A stretch of 64,000 bases of DNA from Parasponia andersonii (lineage: Eukaryota; Streptophyta; Magnoliopsida; Rosales; Cannabaceae), in assembly GCA_002914805.1 (NCBI GenBank), contig JXTB01000086.1, positions 192,663 to 256,662 of the forward strand, read 5' to 3'. The notes beneath the pieces are model-generated. The model worked only from the letters and a program-made list of their open reading frames with translations, was not told the origin of the DNA and searched no databases. The translations under genes were made by a program, and so were the position numbers. Each line of letters begins with the position of its first letter. Position 1 is the stretch's first letter. Positions 34,646 through 47,141 of the stretch are shown here, in pieces.

Positions 34646-37114
34646 GAGAGAGAGAGAGAGAAAGAGATCTTCTTTATTTGATCTTCTTTATTTTTGTTTA
34701 TTATTGTGTGTTTATGAAGATCATTTGTTCGACGAAAGTTGCTCCAATTCCATGGTTTACGATGTTCTTACCAAAGATATTATTCGCGCTGCGTTGGAAG
34801 GTTTTAATGGTATGTTTCTCCTCCTCTCTCGTGTTTCTTTTTCCTCTATTCTAATTGGTAGTTTAGTTTGCTAAATTTTTGTAATTAGACTATATAAGCT
34901 TAGGATTCTTTTTGTTGGGCTAGGAAGAAGGGTCTTTTACCCTTTTTTATTTTTATTTTTTTTTATTTCACTGGGTAGATTTGGTTAGAGTGCCTGAATA
35001 TGGGTTTGAAATGAATCTGACATTCTGGGTTACAAGAATTTAATTGGTTTGTACCAAAATTCGTTTATCTAGCCTAAGTCAATTAGATATTTGATTTATG
35101 ATAAAGCTGCCCTTTGAGATGTTTTACAGGAACTGCATTTGCATATGGACAGACGAGCAGTGGAAAGACTTTCACCATGAATGGTTCAGAAAAAGATCCC
35201 GGAATTATTCATCGGGCAGTAGAGGATATATTTGAGAGAATTCAAATGGTATTGCCTCCTTTGGCTGTCTTTTAAGTTGGTGCTTCTGAGTACTAAAAGT
35301 ATATTTGACCACTCCTTTTTTTTTTTTTTTCAAATTCACAGATTTCAGACCGTGAGTTCTTGATTCGAGTCTCATACATGGAAATCTATAATGAAGAGAT
35401 TAACGATCTTTTCGCAGTAGAGAACCAGAAACTGCCAATTCATGAGAGCCTGGAGGTGTGCAATTGGTACTTTCTTTCTATCAATTTTCACTATATTCTA
35501 GATTCATTGACTTATTGTATGTGTATATCTCCAGCGAGGTGTATTTGTTGCTGGACTTAAAGAGGAAATTGTCAATAATGCTGAACAAGTGATGAAGCTA
35601 CTTGAATCAGGAGAAGGTTTGAAAGCTAACTTGATACTTGAGGCCTTGGGATTTTACGTGTCCTTTTATTTTATGATTGTCTTATATATTTGTCTGAAAA
35701 TTGTATCTTACAGCTAATAGGCATTTTGGTGAAACAAATATGAATGTTCGAAGCAGCAGATCTCACACAATATTTAGAATGGTGTGTCCTCAATAAGTCA
35801 TATGTTGTGCTCCATCAGAAATTGTCTGTGCTCTTGATTTATGTTAAGCATTTTGTGAATATAGGTAATCGAAAGTAAGGGGAAGGATACTAATTTTTCT
35901 AGCGACTATTTAAGTTCTGATGCTATTCGTGTCTCGGTCTTGGTAAGTATTCTTTTTCCCATGGTGGTTAAAATATTTTCGATGATCTTTGAGTTGTTCA
36001 ACTAGTGACTTTACATTTTTATGTTTTACTAGTAAGTATCACCCTTTCTATGTTATATGTTTGATTTGCATCATTAGTGTTGTTCTTGTTTTGTCACGGC
36101 ATCGAATATAGAATTTGGTTGATTTAGCTGGGTCTGAACGAATTGCCAAAACTGGAGCTGGTGGAGTACGTTTGAAGGAAGGAAAGCACATTAACAAGAG
36201 CTTAATGGTTCTTGGTAATGTGATTAACAAACTAAGTGATGGTGCAAAGAATAGGTATTTCTACTCCTCAGTAATTTCATTCGGTGAAGCCACTGTGTTA
36301 TGATATTAAAACTTTTAATGCAGGGGTCATATACCATACCGTGACAGTAAACTGACTCGCATACTTCAACCTGCCCTTGGTGGTAATGCCAAAACTTCAA
36401 TTGTCTGCACTATAGCACCCGAAGAGGTAACATATTATTTATTATTCATTGTTTTTCGATTATTTTTTAACTAGATGATTAATTATAATTTGTTACTGAA
36501 ACATGAAGGTTCACGTTGAGGAAACAAAGGGAACTCTCCAATTTGCTAGCAGAGCCAAACGCATTGCTAATTGTGTTCAAGTGAACGAGGTAAAGTCGTG
36601 ATTTTGTATTTAAATGATGTTCTTTTATATGAACTCATTTGATAGGACCACCTGTTATTGAAACGGTTCTTTGGTTAACCACTATAACTGTAAATCCAAA
36701 TATGTTTTAAGGTGACATAAGAATTTTTGAAAAAAAAAGGGTTTATTTAACTGAGCTACAATCATTATTTATTTATTTGTATATTTTTGTAGATTTTGAC
36801 AGACGCAGCCTTATTAAAGAGGCAAAAGCTAGAGATAGAAGAGCTACGTATGAAGCTTCAGGTGATGATCATAGTAGGTTTGTTTACACAAGAAAAAGAT
36901 TTATTACAGGTTAACATTGTTGAAGAGTCCTTCAGGGATCTCATGCCGAGGTGCTGGAGCAAGAAATCTTGAAATTGCGGAACGATTTGCTTAAGGTAGT
37001 CTGTCCTTCTCTCGACATGTGAAGCACCATTATTACTTACACTTTTTCTGGTTCCTAACAAGCGGAGAAAAAACCACTCACAGTTACACTCACTTACCCG
37101 CACGTGCGCGCGCG

Positions 37115-37149
<35 letters not shown>

Positions 37150-40100
37150 TCCTTAAAATCACTGATTAATTTATCTTTTCTCTTCAGTATGAATTAGAGC
37201 ATGAAAAGCTGGAAATGCAACTAGAAGAGGAAAGAAAATCACATAAAGAACGTGACTGTTGTATAAGGGAGCAACAGATGAAAATTGACAATCTCAGTAA
37301 TCTTGTTACTTTTTCAGATACTGACAGGAACTCTAGTCAGGTATAGCCGATAGAAACTATGGTTATGAAATGTTGTTGTTACCTCATATATCTCTGTAAC
37401 TACAATGTGTTTGGAGTTTGGCCGTTGTCCAAACATATTAGCAATCAACGTGTTTTCTAACTAATGTAGGTCAGAGTTAGAAATCTGCCTACTGTTCGTA
37501 GTGAGTTGAAGGCTTGAAATTTTGGGGCTCTAGAAAGGTGACATAGGAGAGGGTTTAAACTTTAAAAACAGGTTCCAGGATTCAATTTCTGGTAGTAGAA
37601 AACTCACTTTTTTTCCACGGATCTGTTATGTATGAGCTATATTTAAATGCTAAGTTTACTTGGTGTATAAATGGGTTTTGGCCTTTTTGGCTTACAGATA
37701 CAATTTATAATTAATTTTACTTGTAGGGACAGGTCTCTGGAAGAGGTAACGATAAGGAAGAATGTAATAACAGCAACAGTATATCTCAAGGAGATGCCTT
37801 TTCAACCCCTTGTTTCAAGGCTGTCCCCAGTGCCTTCGTTGCCAGGCGATCCAATTATTCCGTGTTGCCTGATTATAGTCCCCTTCCAGATACAATAAGC
37901 CATGTGGCTGATGAAGACACATGGTTGAAAATGAATAGGGGTTACATAGCTGACCTCGATTCCCTTCAAATGACTCCTGAACGAAAAGTTCAATCTTTTC
38001 CATCAACTGAAGTGACTCCTGTGAGTCCGTCTCTTTTTCAACTTTCTTGAACTTGATTTCAGTAGAAAGAAAATATCATGACCATTTTTATCTTTCAGTT
38101 TTCTTGTTTATTTTACTGTAGTTACATGAATTGATAAAGCAGAGGTTAAAATTAAAAGGAAAATTATGGCATATTAATTGACTGGTGCATTAGTGCCCTC
38201 TTACCTATCAATTCTCGTTGTAGAACATAAAGTTTCATACAATTTTTTGGTTGGTCTGTTGAATGTTACCAGGATTGTCCAAACGAGAATTACAAACAGG
38301 GAGTTGAAAATCTCAAGAGACAATTAGAACTTGTGATTCAAGAGAGAGACGTGCTCAAGGTTAGCATATATTATCAATTCTTATTTTCTTGGATATTGTA
38401 ATTTGAACTACTTTTCTTTCCCCCTACTATTTTATGGTACAGTGTGTTGTTATTTCAAGAATAAAATATCGTATCAAAATTTCAAGGATAAAGTATCGTA
38501 CCAACGAAAGCATCCTTTGCTTATTAATTTTTAATTGAGTACATGTGCCTATCATAAGAAGTCCTGATATTTCTAATGTGTGCAGCTCTCAAATTTTGCT
38601 CCAACCATGTCTTCATGGCATATGATGGATAGTAATAAGTTTTCAATACTTCACAGTTTCTTTATGTCTTTGGCTTTACATATTGTTCTTACGTTTTCAG
38701 AGGAAGCACACGGAAGACGTGGTATTGAACAATCAATTAATGGTTGAATTATCTGAACTCCGACAAGAAGCACAGCTTATTCAAGAAATCCCTCAAAGAC
38801 TTTGCAAATGTGCGGCAAATTGCAAAGATGTTTATGTTGATGCTTTGTCAATGACACAGGTCATAATTGTTCGTTGATTTCTGCATCTTCTAGCCCCTAT
38901 TTTTCATTTGATCGTATTTAATAATATAACATACGACTTTCTATGCTTTTCGTGTCTTTGTAGAGTTTCATATCTGATGGGAAATCTTCTACTGCAAAAT
39001 TGGTTTCAAGCATGAGTGAAATAGGTGCAAGCTTATTTACAATTCTGGAAACTCATTTCTCAATGGCACTAGATGGTAACCACCCTCTGGAGAATGATAA
39101 TCTAATTCAAGAACAGCACAAAGTGCTCTCTGATAGACTGAAGAGCACCATCAAATCATTGTTGGCATCGGAAACACTTAGCTCCCAGGATGAGAATGAG
39201 AAGAATCCACTTTGCAGATGCGAACACAAGGTAGCTGCTTCGTCACAATTATCAAGATATCATTCATTTGTTATGATTTTATTTTCTGCCACATTGATAG
39301 GATGCTTTAGTTTCTTTTATTTTACTTGCTTTCTTTAAATTTTATGTCTGTCGTATATCTCTTACATACCAGAAGATTAAGAGCCAATAATTAGTCTAGA
39401 TGTTAGATTTCCTTCTCTGTTTTACTTTATACAAAAAATAAGAGAGGAATTAGTATCTCTTACAATAATGTCCCTGATTGTCAACAATTGAACAGTGTAA
39501 ATCAATTTTTTTCTATATTATGTTAAATATATCGGTAACTATAACAGCAACAAAGTTCTGAAAGTGTTCTGGTCCACACCTTTCGATACAAAAAATACTC
39601 AAATATTGGCTGCTGTATAGGAACATAGGTAACATTTCAAACTGATATCACAGTTGAACTCCGGAGCACTCAGACACACACAAACTCACCCACCCAAGTG
39701 GCTATTCTCTTGGCATAACATTTACTTCAAGACATGCCTGTATTCTTGGTTCAACATAATAACAAAGTTAAGAATGTAATTATAAACATGAATACACCAC
39801 ATAAAGGTCAGATTATTCAATAGAACTTTTGCTGTTTTAAGCCAACTTTGCAGGCACTGTTAAATCTTTAAAATGCAAAATTACCTTTAATAGAAATCGT
39901 GATAGTTGATATAACTCATGCTGCACTAGGAATTTAGAGAAAATTTTGTTGAAGAAATGTAGTATTTGCTTAAATTCTCTTGCAACATAGGTGCACAATC
40001 AAAAAAGCCACCCAAACTAAAACTCTTGGACATGTAATAGGATCACGACAGAAATTAGGATGTGATTTCTGCCAATCTCATTTTTTATGCTTGTGATAGC

Positions 40101-40794
40101 GGGTGTTAGCTGCATAAATTGTTGACTAGGGAAGTCAATGGAGTAACTTGATTTGATTCAACATGAGAATTTTGATTTTAAGTAACAAGTTGGCTTCAAA
40201 ACTTGAACATTAGTAGCCAAGATAACTTGTTGGCTAGATTATATAAAAGGCCAAGATATTTAGGTTATTGTGAAGGAACCATTCTTAGCCGAGAATAGAA
40301 AGACTGATTTAGGTTGTTTGCCATCTCATCCATAGGATTTAATTTGTGTGATAAAGGGCAGCACTCTGAAAGGAGAAACTACCTGTTGGAAGGAAAAATT
40401 GAGCAATGAACTCAACACTCTCAAGGAAAGGTACCATGGTTTGGAGAAAGAGTTAGGCCTTAATAATCAGCTTCTAGAGGAATCAAAGCAAAGATACAAT
40501 AACCTGGAAACCGAGTTCCATCATCTGTTAGAAGAACGAGAGGCTTTGTGCAAAATGGTCTCTGAATCATCTCGGAAACTTGCAATCGTTACCAACCAGA
40601 AGGATAATGTATTGAAGGATTTGAACGCTGAATTCCAGAGAAGGAAAGATCTTCAGGAGAAGATCAAACAGTTCAGTGTTGCTTTTGCTCATCGGAAGAC
40701 ATCACTTGTCTCTTTCCACAGTGAATTCAAGTACAAAATTGAGGAAATGAGAGCCCAAAATCCAGTTTCCACACCCAAATCTTTAGGGTGTTAA
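34442..40794 (+). CDS. KIN7N: Kinesin-7 motor protein, KIN-7N type (18 exons, 856 aa)
   Basis: This is a plus-end-type microtubule motor of the kinesin-7 (CENP-E-like) family; its cargo cannot be told from the sequence. Exons: 34442-34586, 34720-34809, 35130-35248, 35342-35455, 35535-35616, 35714-35781, 35865-35942, 36112-36254, 36324-36426, 36509-36589, 36793-36861, 36936-36995, 37188-37340, 37727-38020, 38273-38359, 38701-38859, 38964-39230, 40336-40794. All junctions are GT-AG and in phase. The N-terminal motor (about 1-340) has the P-loop GQTSSGKT (85-92), switch I NVRSSRSH (194-201) and switch II DLAGSE (236-241), then a neck and coiled coil. The protein start [12 protein letters not shown] and the P-loop match Arabidopsis KIN-7N (recalled, about 820 aa). 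The gene looks intact. The last intron (1.1 kb) and the last-exon acceptor (40336) are the least certain. Confidence 0.93.
34613..34665 (+). repeat. Compound (TA)n-(GA)n microsatellite in KIN7N intron 1
   Basis: Intron 1 (34587-34719) holds a (TA)n run followed by (GA)n, together over a third of the intron. Confidence 0.9.
37099..37149. repeat. 51-bp alternating pyrimidine-purine tract in KIN7N intron 12
   Basis: CGCACGTGCGCGCGCGCAC passes into (CA)n and then (TA)n with no break in pyrimidine-purine alternation. The CG/CA part is the type of sequence that can adopt Z-DNA. Confidence 0.92.
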
Positions 40795-43481
40795 AAAGTA
40801 TTGCGGTCTACATGCAATTTCATTACCATGCTTGTCGTAATGCCTTTTCTGTTTGAGGTCTTTTTCTCTCTTTTTTACTCTTCTAAATGTTTAGAGCTTT
40901 CCTGTAGTTATTTGTATCAGAATCTTGTATAGTAAATTATACATGGACTTGTCCAGTACTCGAAACTTCTTTGTTGGTTGTAGCTTGACTATATCTGTAA
41001 CTTTTCCCAGCATCAACGATTTACTTTTTAGCCAGTACACATCATTCGTATGTGCTTGCAGTAATGATGTGAAGTGAGCATGAACCTTATTAGACAAGAT
41101 AAAGAGCTTATTGTTAAGAGACTTCGACATAGCTTTTACTAGACTTTGAACACTCGTTGTCACACATATAACCGAGCCAGGTGCAATGAATTTCATCATG
41201 TACACATGCATTTATATAAATATATATATGTATTATTTCATGTAGATACATTCAGGACGAATCATTCATACTTCGAACGTAAAGAAGTTGGAAAAGGCCT
41301 TCGCGCTTTTTAGTCGCCGACGATGTTTCTTTCTGCTTCATTTTACCTTTGTTGGCCACACAGGGACGAAGAACGACATCATCATGGCTTATCTATTTCT
41401 AATGCGATTTTCCATTAGATTTTGGGTCCATCAAAATCAAGTGTTTCGCTCCATTATTGGTTCTCATTAACCTTTTAATGTCGTGATTCGTGCGGCTCCT
41501 TCTAACAAAGCAAGACAAAGTTAGAACTCAAACGGCAAATCACTAATCAGGATTATCTCTCTCTCATTAAATTAGAAAACGTAGACGTGTTCACCCCACA
41601 TCCACACCTAGGTTATGTACTAGATATAGATTGTCTCACACTCGTTTCCTTTTTGAAAATAAAACTTTTGGATCGGTCACTCTTTTCTTTGCCCCCCAGA
41701 GGGTGTCTTTTTAAAGATTTGACAAAATAAAGTTTTCGATTAGCCCTAAAAGTGATCGGGCACTGATTCATTTAATTGAGATTACTGGGAAAGTTGATAA
41801 GAACGTGATAGAAATTGAGAGCCATAACACATCCCATCAACCATACATAAAATTCATTTTGTGAATCCCCACAGCCGCAAGACTATTTATTAATGATAAT
41901 AAAGAATCTGTCCCAAAATAAAACCATATTTAGTAAAGTGTCTATAGTTAGGTACAACAAATTCTCACATTAACTAGACTCCGTGATTTTAGCATAATCG
42001 GGGATTCACGGGACAATGATTATTGATTAAGTATCAGATTAATGTTTAACATGAAATTTACATCAAGTTCACAATTTCGTTCAGTTTCATAATCATGGTT
42101 TCTCTTGATCTAATCGAAACCAATCTTAATGTTGGTGTTGAGTCTTTTGACTATTGCAACCTTTTTCTAAATAATGGGTAGATATTGAGGTCATACCAAA
42201 AATATGGACTTGAATTTTGTCTTTGTCGAGATTAAAGACGAAAAAACACAGTTCTTTTATTATTTTGTTCGAAGGACAGGGAGAAAGAATTGTTTCAATG
42301 ATTCTATTGTAATTTTACAAAGAATTGTTTCAATGATTCTATTGCAATTTTAAATTTTGGAATCCTTATTAAATTCTTTTGGGCAAAGGAACTAGGAAAA
42401 TATTTGGGAAAAAAAATAGATTAGTTTATCAATTACTGTCCGAAAGTGAGATTAGCTTATCAATTGATTAAGATTTCCCAAATGATTTATTTTGGTACTT
42501 AAAAGGTAAAATTCAAACAAGTCGGCGGAATAATGGTAATTTAGGTGGCAGACATTTAATAAATGGGATAAAGTAAGATATATATTAGCTATCTTATTTA
42601 TTAATAAGTAGTGTAATGTCGTTTAAATTAAGAAATTTATTTTAAATATTTTGTCAAAATGTCTAATAATACTCTACTCTTGATTGTGCTTGCACTTACT
42701 TTACTCAAATATATAGTCTCTGCCCCAAAAAAGACATTAGATTTTCCTTTTTCCTTTTTATTGGAATGCAGACAAATCAAAACAAAAAAGATGGAAATAA
42801 ATGCCTTTGTATAAGAGGCAGGAGCCAGAAAATCCGTTTCATAACACATGCAAATAATTATTTTCTTATCACATATATATGCACACAATTACACGAATAT
42901 AGATATATTTATTATATATATATGTTCGAATAATATTTTTTTAAAAATAAATGAATTGAATTACTTTTTCCTGGTGCGTTACTATATAAAATAAGTACGG
43001 GTTTGAGTTATGAGGCTGAACAGAATCATTCAATTTGCCATGGCACCTCTCCCAAACAGGACAATTTTTTTGGGACCATTTATCAAGAGTGAAAGAAAGA
43101 GAGATATAGCTGAAGAAGAGACAAAAACAGACGATCATTTATACAAAAGACCAAAACCAAAGACAACTGGATTTATTATACACCCAAGAGTAAGAGCCAA
43201 CTTTTTGCCCCCAAGCTATCTGGGAAACTATATGCTACCTCTAGTATTTAAACACATACAACCTACATATACTTTCTCTCTCAAAGTCTAAATAAATGCC
43301 TGATCTTTCTTCTTCTCCCTGATTTTGTTCAGTCCAAAAATGACAGATCATGCTTGATCTTCAAATTGTTCACCCCATACCTCATCATATAGTATCCTCT
43401 TTCAACTGATTTAGACTTGCCAAAAGACCCCCATATCCTCCTCCTCTTCATTCTCCGCCTTTACAATTTTTTCTTTTTCCT
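40795..43481. other. Intergenic region between KIN7N and the DUF4378 gene
   Basis: The first 150-400 bases are probably KIN7N 3' UTR. At 42287-42355 a 35-base phrase beginning AGAATTGTTTCAATGATTCT occurs twice in tandem. The open stretches at 41288-41470 and 43010-43291 show no recognisable domain. The DUF4378 gene's promoter and leader should lie in the last few hundred bases; TATTTAAA at about 43246 is a possible TATA element. Confidence 0.45.
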
Positions 43482-44770
43482 ATGGCTTCCACAATAACCA
43501 AACCAGAAAAACAACTCGGAGAGCTTCTCCAAAAAGAGCAAGAGCCTTTTGTTCTGGACGTATTCTTGAATGAAAGAGGGTACCCCAAAAAGAGCACAAG
43601 AAAAACTAGAACAAAGGGTATTCCTAGCTGTTCCAGGATAATGACAGCTATATTTAGCAAGTTTGCTTGGAATAAAAATGATCAAAGCCGGAACACAAAG
43701 ACCACTACTACTACTACTACTACTACTTGTACGGATGATCAGAGGAGTTTTAATGGTCAACAAGTTGCGGAGCTGGATACATTTTCTTCGGCTAGCAGTA
43801 GAACGGTGTATAATTCGTGCTCCGAGAGTGATTGTAAGGACGAGTCACCAACTTCACTGGATAATCATATTCATTTCTTGAATGAAGCTATGAAAGAGGT
43901 AGAAAAAAAAAACTACTTAGATCAATTTTCTTGGTACCCTCTTCATTTTTTCTATCAAAAATCTTGATTTCGTTTCGAAAAGCATAAGATATGTTTCGAG
44001 GTGTGATCATGGTATTGTAGACTTTATAGTTCGGTTGTGTTAACAAAGCCAACACAGGCTGTTTCAGGTGGAATTTTCGAGCCTCGAAATTTCATTGGAA
44101 GCAATAAACAATACAGCCCTGTTTCAGTAGTACAAGAAGAAATTCATCTATGCCAAGGTAAACAAATGCCTTTGTACAATCCCATTTTTCTCTGATTAAA
44201 TTTCGTTTGATGTTATTGCTAATTTTCTTCTATACAATCTTATTAATTGGGCTTTATGACCTCAAATAAACAGAGAGAATCAACCTCATAACTAGACAAA
44301 AACTAGAGAACCAAACAAAAATAAGCAGCGCCATTTTGCCAAGAAAAGTTATCGAGAAGCCGAAAAACACTAGTACTAAAATCTCGGATCCAACGGAGCT
44401 CGTTGCGAATAAATCTTCGCCGCAGTTAGCTAAATCCAAGAGAGTTTTGCACCAGACAAGGCAGCTTCTGTTTGACTGTGTGAGAGAGATTGTAGAAACT
44501 CATGCAAAGAGGGAGAGAGGGCATTATGGTAAAGGAGTCTTGGGGCCAGAGGAGCTTGGGGAGCTTCTCTGGGAGAAAATGAAGGGTTGGAGTAAACTGG
44601 CTGGAGATGAGTCCAACAATATCACTTATTTGTTGGGTTTGGATTTTGTTGATTCAGCTCAAGAATGGATGAATGGTTTTGACTCAGAAACGAAAGAAAT
44701 CTGTTCAGAAATCGGAGACGCCATCGCAGAAGAGGTCATGAATGAATTTGTTATTGAAACCATGAGTTAA
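43482..44770 (+). CDS. DUF4378-domain protein (3 exons, 337 aa)
   Basis: Exons 43482-43898, 44058-44157 and 44274-44770 join with GT-AG borders and in phase. The N-terminus (about 10-35) has GELLQKEQEPFVLDVFLNER, a motif shared by a group of uncharacterised plant proteins. The C-terminal half (about 220-335) fits DUF4378: KSKRVLHQTRQLLFDCVREI, GPEELGELLWEKMKGWSKL, then a Trp and an acidic EIGDAIAEEVMNEFVIE end. A run of Thr codons (ACT repeats, about 43700-43728) lies in exon 1. DUF4378 is found in plant TRM-type proteins linked to the cortical cytoskeleton, but this short protein is not clearly one of them, so no function is assigned. The frame is intact. The alternative acceptor at 44068 would shift the frame. 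Confidence 0.85.
43700..43728 (+). repeat. Coding (ACT)n trinucleotide repeat
   Basis: About nine ACT/ACC codons in a row encode poly-Thr near residues 74-82 of the DUF4378 protein. Such a repeat could vary in length between alleles. Confidence 0.9.
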
Positions 44771-44994
44771 TTCTGCCACTAATCAAAGTGTTTAGTACGC
44801 AACTCTCTAGACGTTATATTATTCTTGCCATATATATATATATATTAAGACTCATAATTCGACAGATTTCCTTCTGGCTGTCACTACTGTTATTTTTCCT
44901 TTCTAATGTTGTATATTATAATATTCTGTTGAAACATATAATCTTTCAACTTGTAAATTTCATATCCAGCAAATAGGCGCATCTTAAATCGAAG

Positions 44995-45136
44995 AAAAAA
45001 ATATAGAGAAAGATTTATTTATTTATTTATTTATTTTTAAATCTGAGCAAGAAGACACCCCTTAAGAAAAAATATAGAGAACGATTTATTTATTTATTTT
45101 TTTAAAAAAAATCTGAGCAAGAAGACACCCCTTAAT
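44995..45136 (+). repeat. Tandem duplication, units of 72 and 70 bp
   Basis: AAAAAATATAGAGAA...TTTATTTATTTATT...AATCTGAGCAAGAAGACACC occurs twice in succession (44995-45066 and 45067-45136). Confidence 0.93.
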
Positions 45137-46383
45137 GTTTTGCCTCATTTTGTTTCAGAATGTTTCGTTTAAAAAGTAAGTTTATGACGAGATTTGATGT
45201 AAAATATTCATAAACTTAACATGGGATGAAAGCAAAAGCATACCGGTTCTACTTGCGTATTGATTCTTATTACACATTATTGTAACGGTACGTCGAAATG
45301 TCGCATTACAACATTAATTAGAGACGTCGATGTTCGAACTACTTTGTTTCGCTGGAACGATATTTTTGGACATAAGTCACATAACATGATTAGCATGTTC
45401 TTGTTGTTTTGCCTTGCGTCGATTTTATAAACTCTCACTCAGTCACTGATAGGTTCCTTTAAGGAAGTTACGTTCGTAGAAAACGATAAATGAAGATTTA
45501 GAAATAAACCCTCGTTTAAATCACATTTGTATAGTGTATTTTCACTGCTTAGTCAATTTATACTATTTCGGTTATTATCAACATTATCATTTATATATGA
45601 AACTATAAATTTATACTTTTTTTTTTGGTGTCAAAAACAACTTTTCACCACCGACTTTATTCAAATATCATTTTGAAATTTGAGCAAAAGTAATTCAAAT
45701 TTAAAGCTCAATCAAAATTAATAACTAAGTTAATAAACATTGACAATTTCAAGATATTTTATTATTGTAATTGAACTTTTTAAATATTTTCATATGTATG
45801 TGAATTTTGAAAGTGTATCTGGGTAACTCAGTAGTATGTTTGCTCCACAAAAATTATAAACTACTATACATTTTAAATATAAAAAATAATATTAATAATA
45901 GCTAAAGTACAAAGTGTAACTTGAACAAGTGTTAACAACCTCGTAAAAAAAAATGGATTTAGTAGTCAAATACAACTTTTCGAGATACATGAGTCAAAGT
46001 TAACAATTTTTTTTTATATTGTCTGTTAACTACTATTTTCAGCCGCTAAATTTTTCGTTTGTAATTGATTTGGGGATGCAACGGATTTTTTTGAGGGAAC
46101 AAGTGGTATAACTTAGAGATAAAAATTGTTGCTATAAATAGTTAATTGGGCCAATAAGTGGCGATTCTCTAAAGTACTAGTAACAGGGTGAAGTGTTGGG
46201 TAGAAATAGTATATTAAACGTTTCTCAACCTGAAATTAAACTTTGTCGTTTCGTCTTTAAACGTTTTTTGTCGTTTGTTTGCAGTTATAGTATAAAACTA
46301 TTATTAAAAAAAAAAATCGTTTCCATAATTATAAGTAGCACCCTCCCTGTTCCCCTCTACTTAGTCATGCTAGCCACCACCAC
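45137..46383. other. Intergenic DNA, no gene recognised
   Basis: Sequence of mixed composition without recognisable coding or RNA signals. The open stretch at 46193-46423 is not supported by any motif. Confidence 0.45.
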
Positions 46384-46895
46384 CAGTGTGTGTCGTTTTA
46401 AGAGTTTGTTCACCGTCTGTTAGGACGGTAAAAAAAATATTTTTAAAGTTTGAGTATTTCATAATTTATAATTTAAAATTTAAATTCTGTAAAATAATAT
46501 TATAAAATTAAAAATTTCATCAGTGTGTCATTTTAAGAGTTTGTTCACTGTCACTTATAATTGCAAAAAAATATTTTTTCAGATTTGAGTATTCTGTAAT
46601 TTACAATTTGAAGTTTAAATTTTGTAAAATAATATCATGAGATTAAGAATTTCAGAAAAATAATACATAAGTTAATTTTTGAATAATTTTAACTGATAAA
46701 ATACAATAATGTCTTCAAAATTAAAAAAAATAATGATTAATTTAGTTTTAATAAAGGATATTTTTTTTTTGTTACTAAAATTGGTCAAAAGTCTATCCAA
46801 TATATTAATTTTCAAAAATTTTTAATCTCAAGATATTATTTTATAAAGTCCAAATTTTAAGATTTAAATTACAAAATACTGAGGATTTTTTTTTT
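46384..46895. mobile_element. Foldback element, family B copy 1, with duplicated left arm
   Basis: A left arm at about 46430-46520 (GAGTATTTCATAATTTATAA...TAATATTATAAAATTAAAAA) is repeated at about 46570-46655 as part of a 137-bp tandem duplication (46384-46520, 46521-46655). An inverted copy of the arm lies at about 46815-46890. The same arms occur at 58862-59245. No coding capacity. Confidence 0.65.
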
Positions 46896-46916
46896 TGGCA
46901 GTTCATCCTATCTTGA

Positions 46917-47141
46917 ATAAACATGGTGGATTTTTTTTCCCATCAAAGTTTGTTATACCATCTTTATGTTACCTAAGTTTTAGTCTTAAATTACATGTTT
47001 ATATTACTAAATGTACTCCACACCCTATCTTGAATAAACATGGTGGATTTCTTTTCCCATCAAAGTTTGTTATACCATCTTTATGTTACCTAAGTTTTAG
47101 TCTTAAATTACATGTTTATATTACTAAATATACTCCACTGA
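46917..47141 (+). repeat. Tandem duplication of 117 bp
   Basis: CCTATCTTGAATAAACATGG starts at 46917 and again at 47034; the units are almost identical. Because 117 is a multiple of three, an open frame (46895-47248) passes through both copies as a 39-residue repeat, but it has no ATG start and no known motif. Confidence 0.93.
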
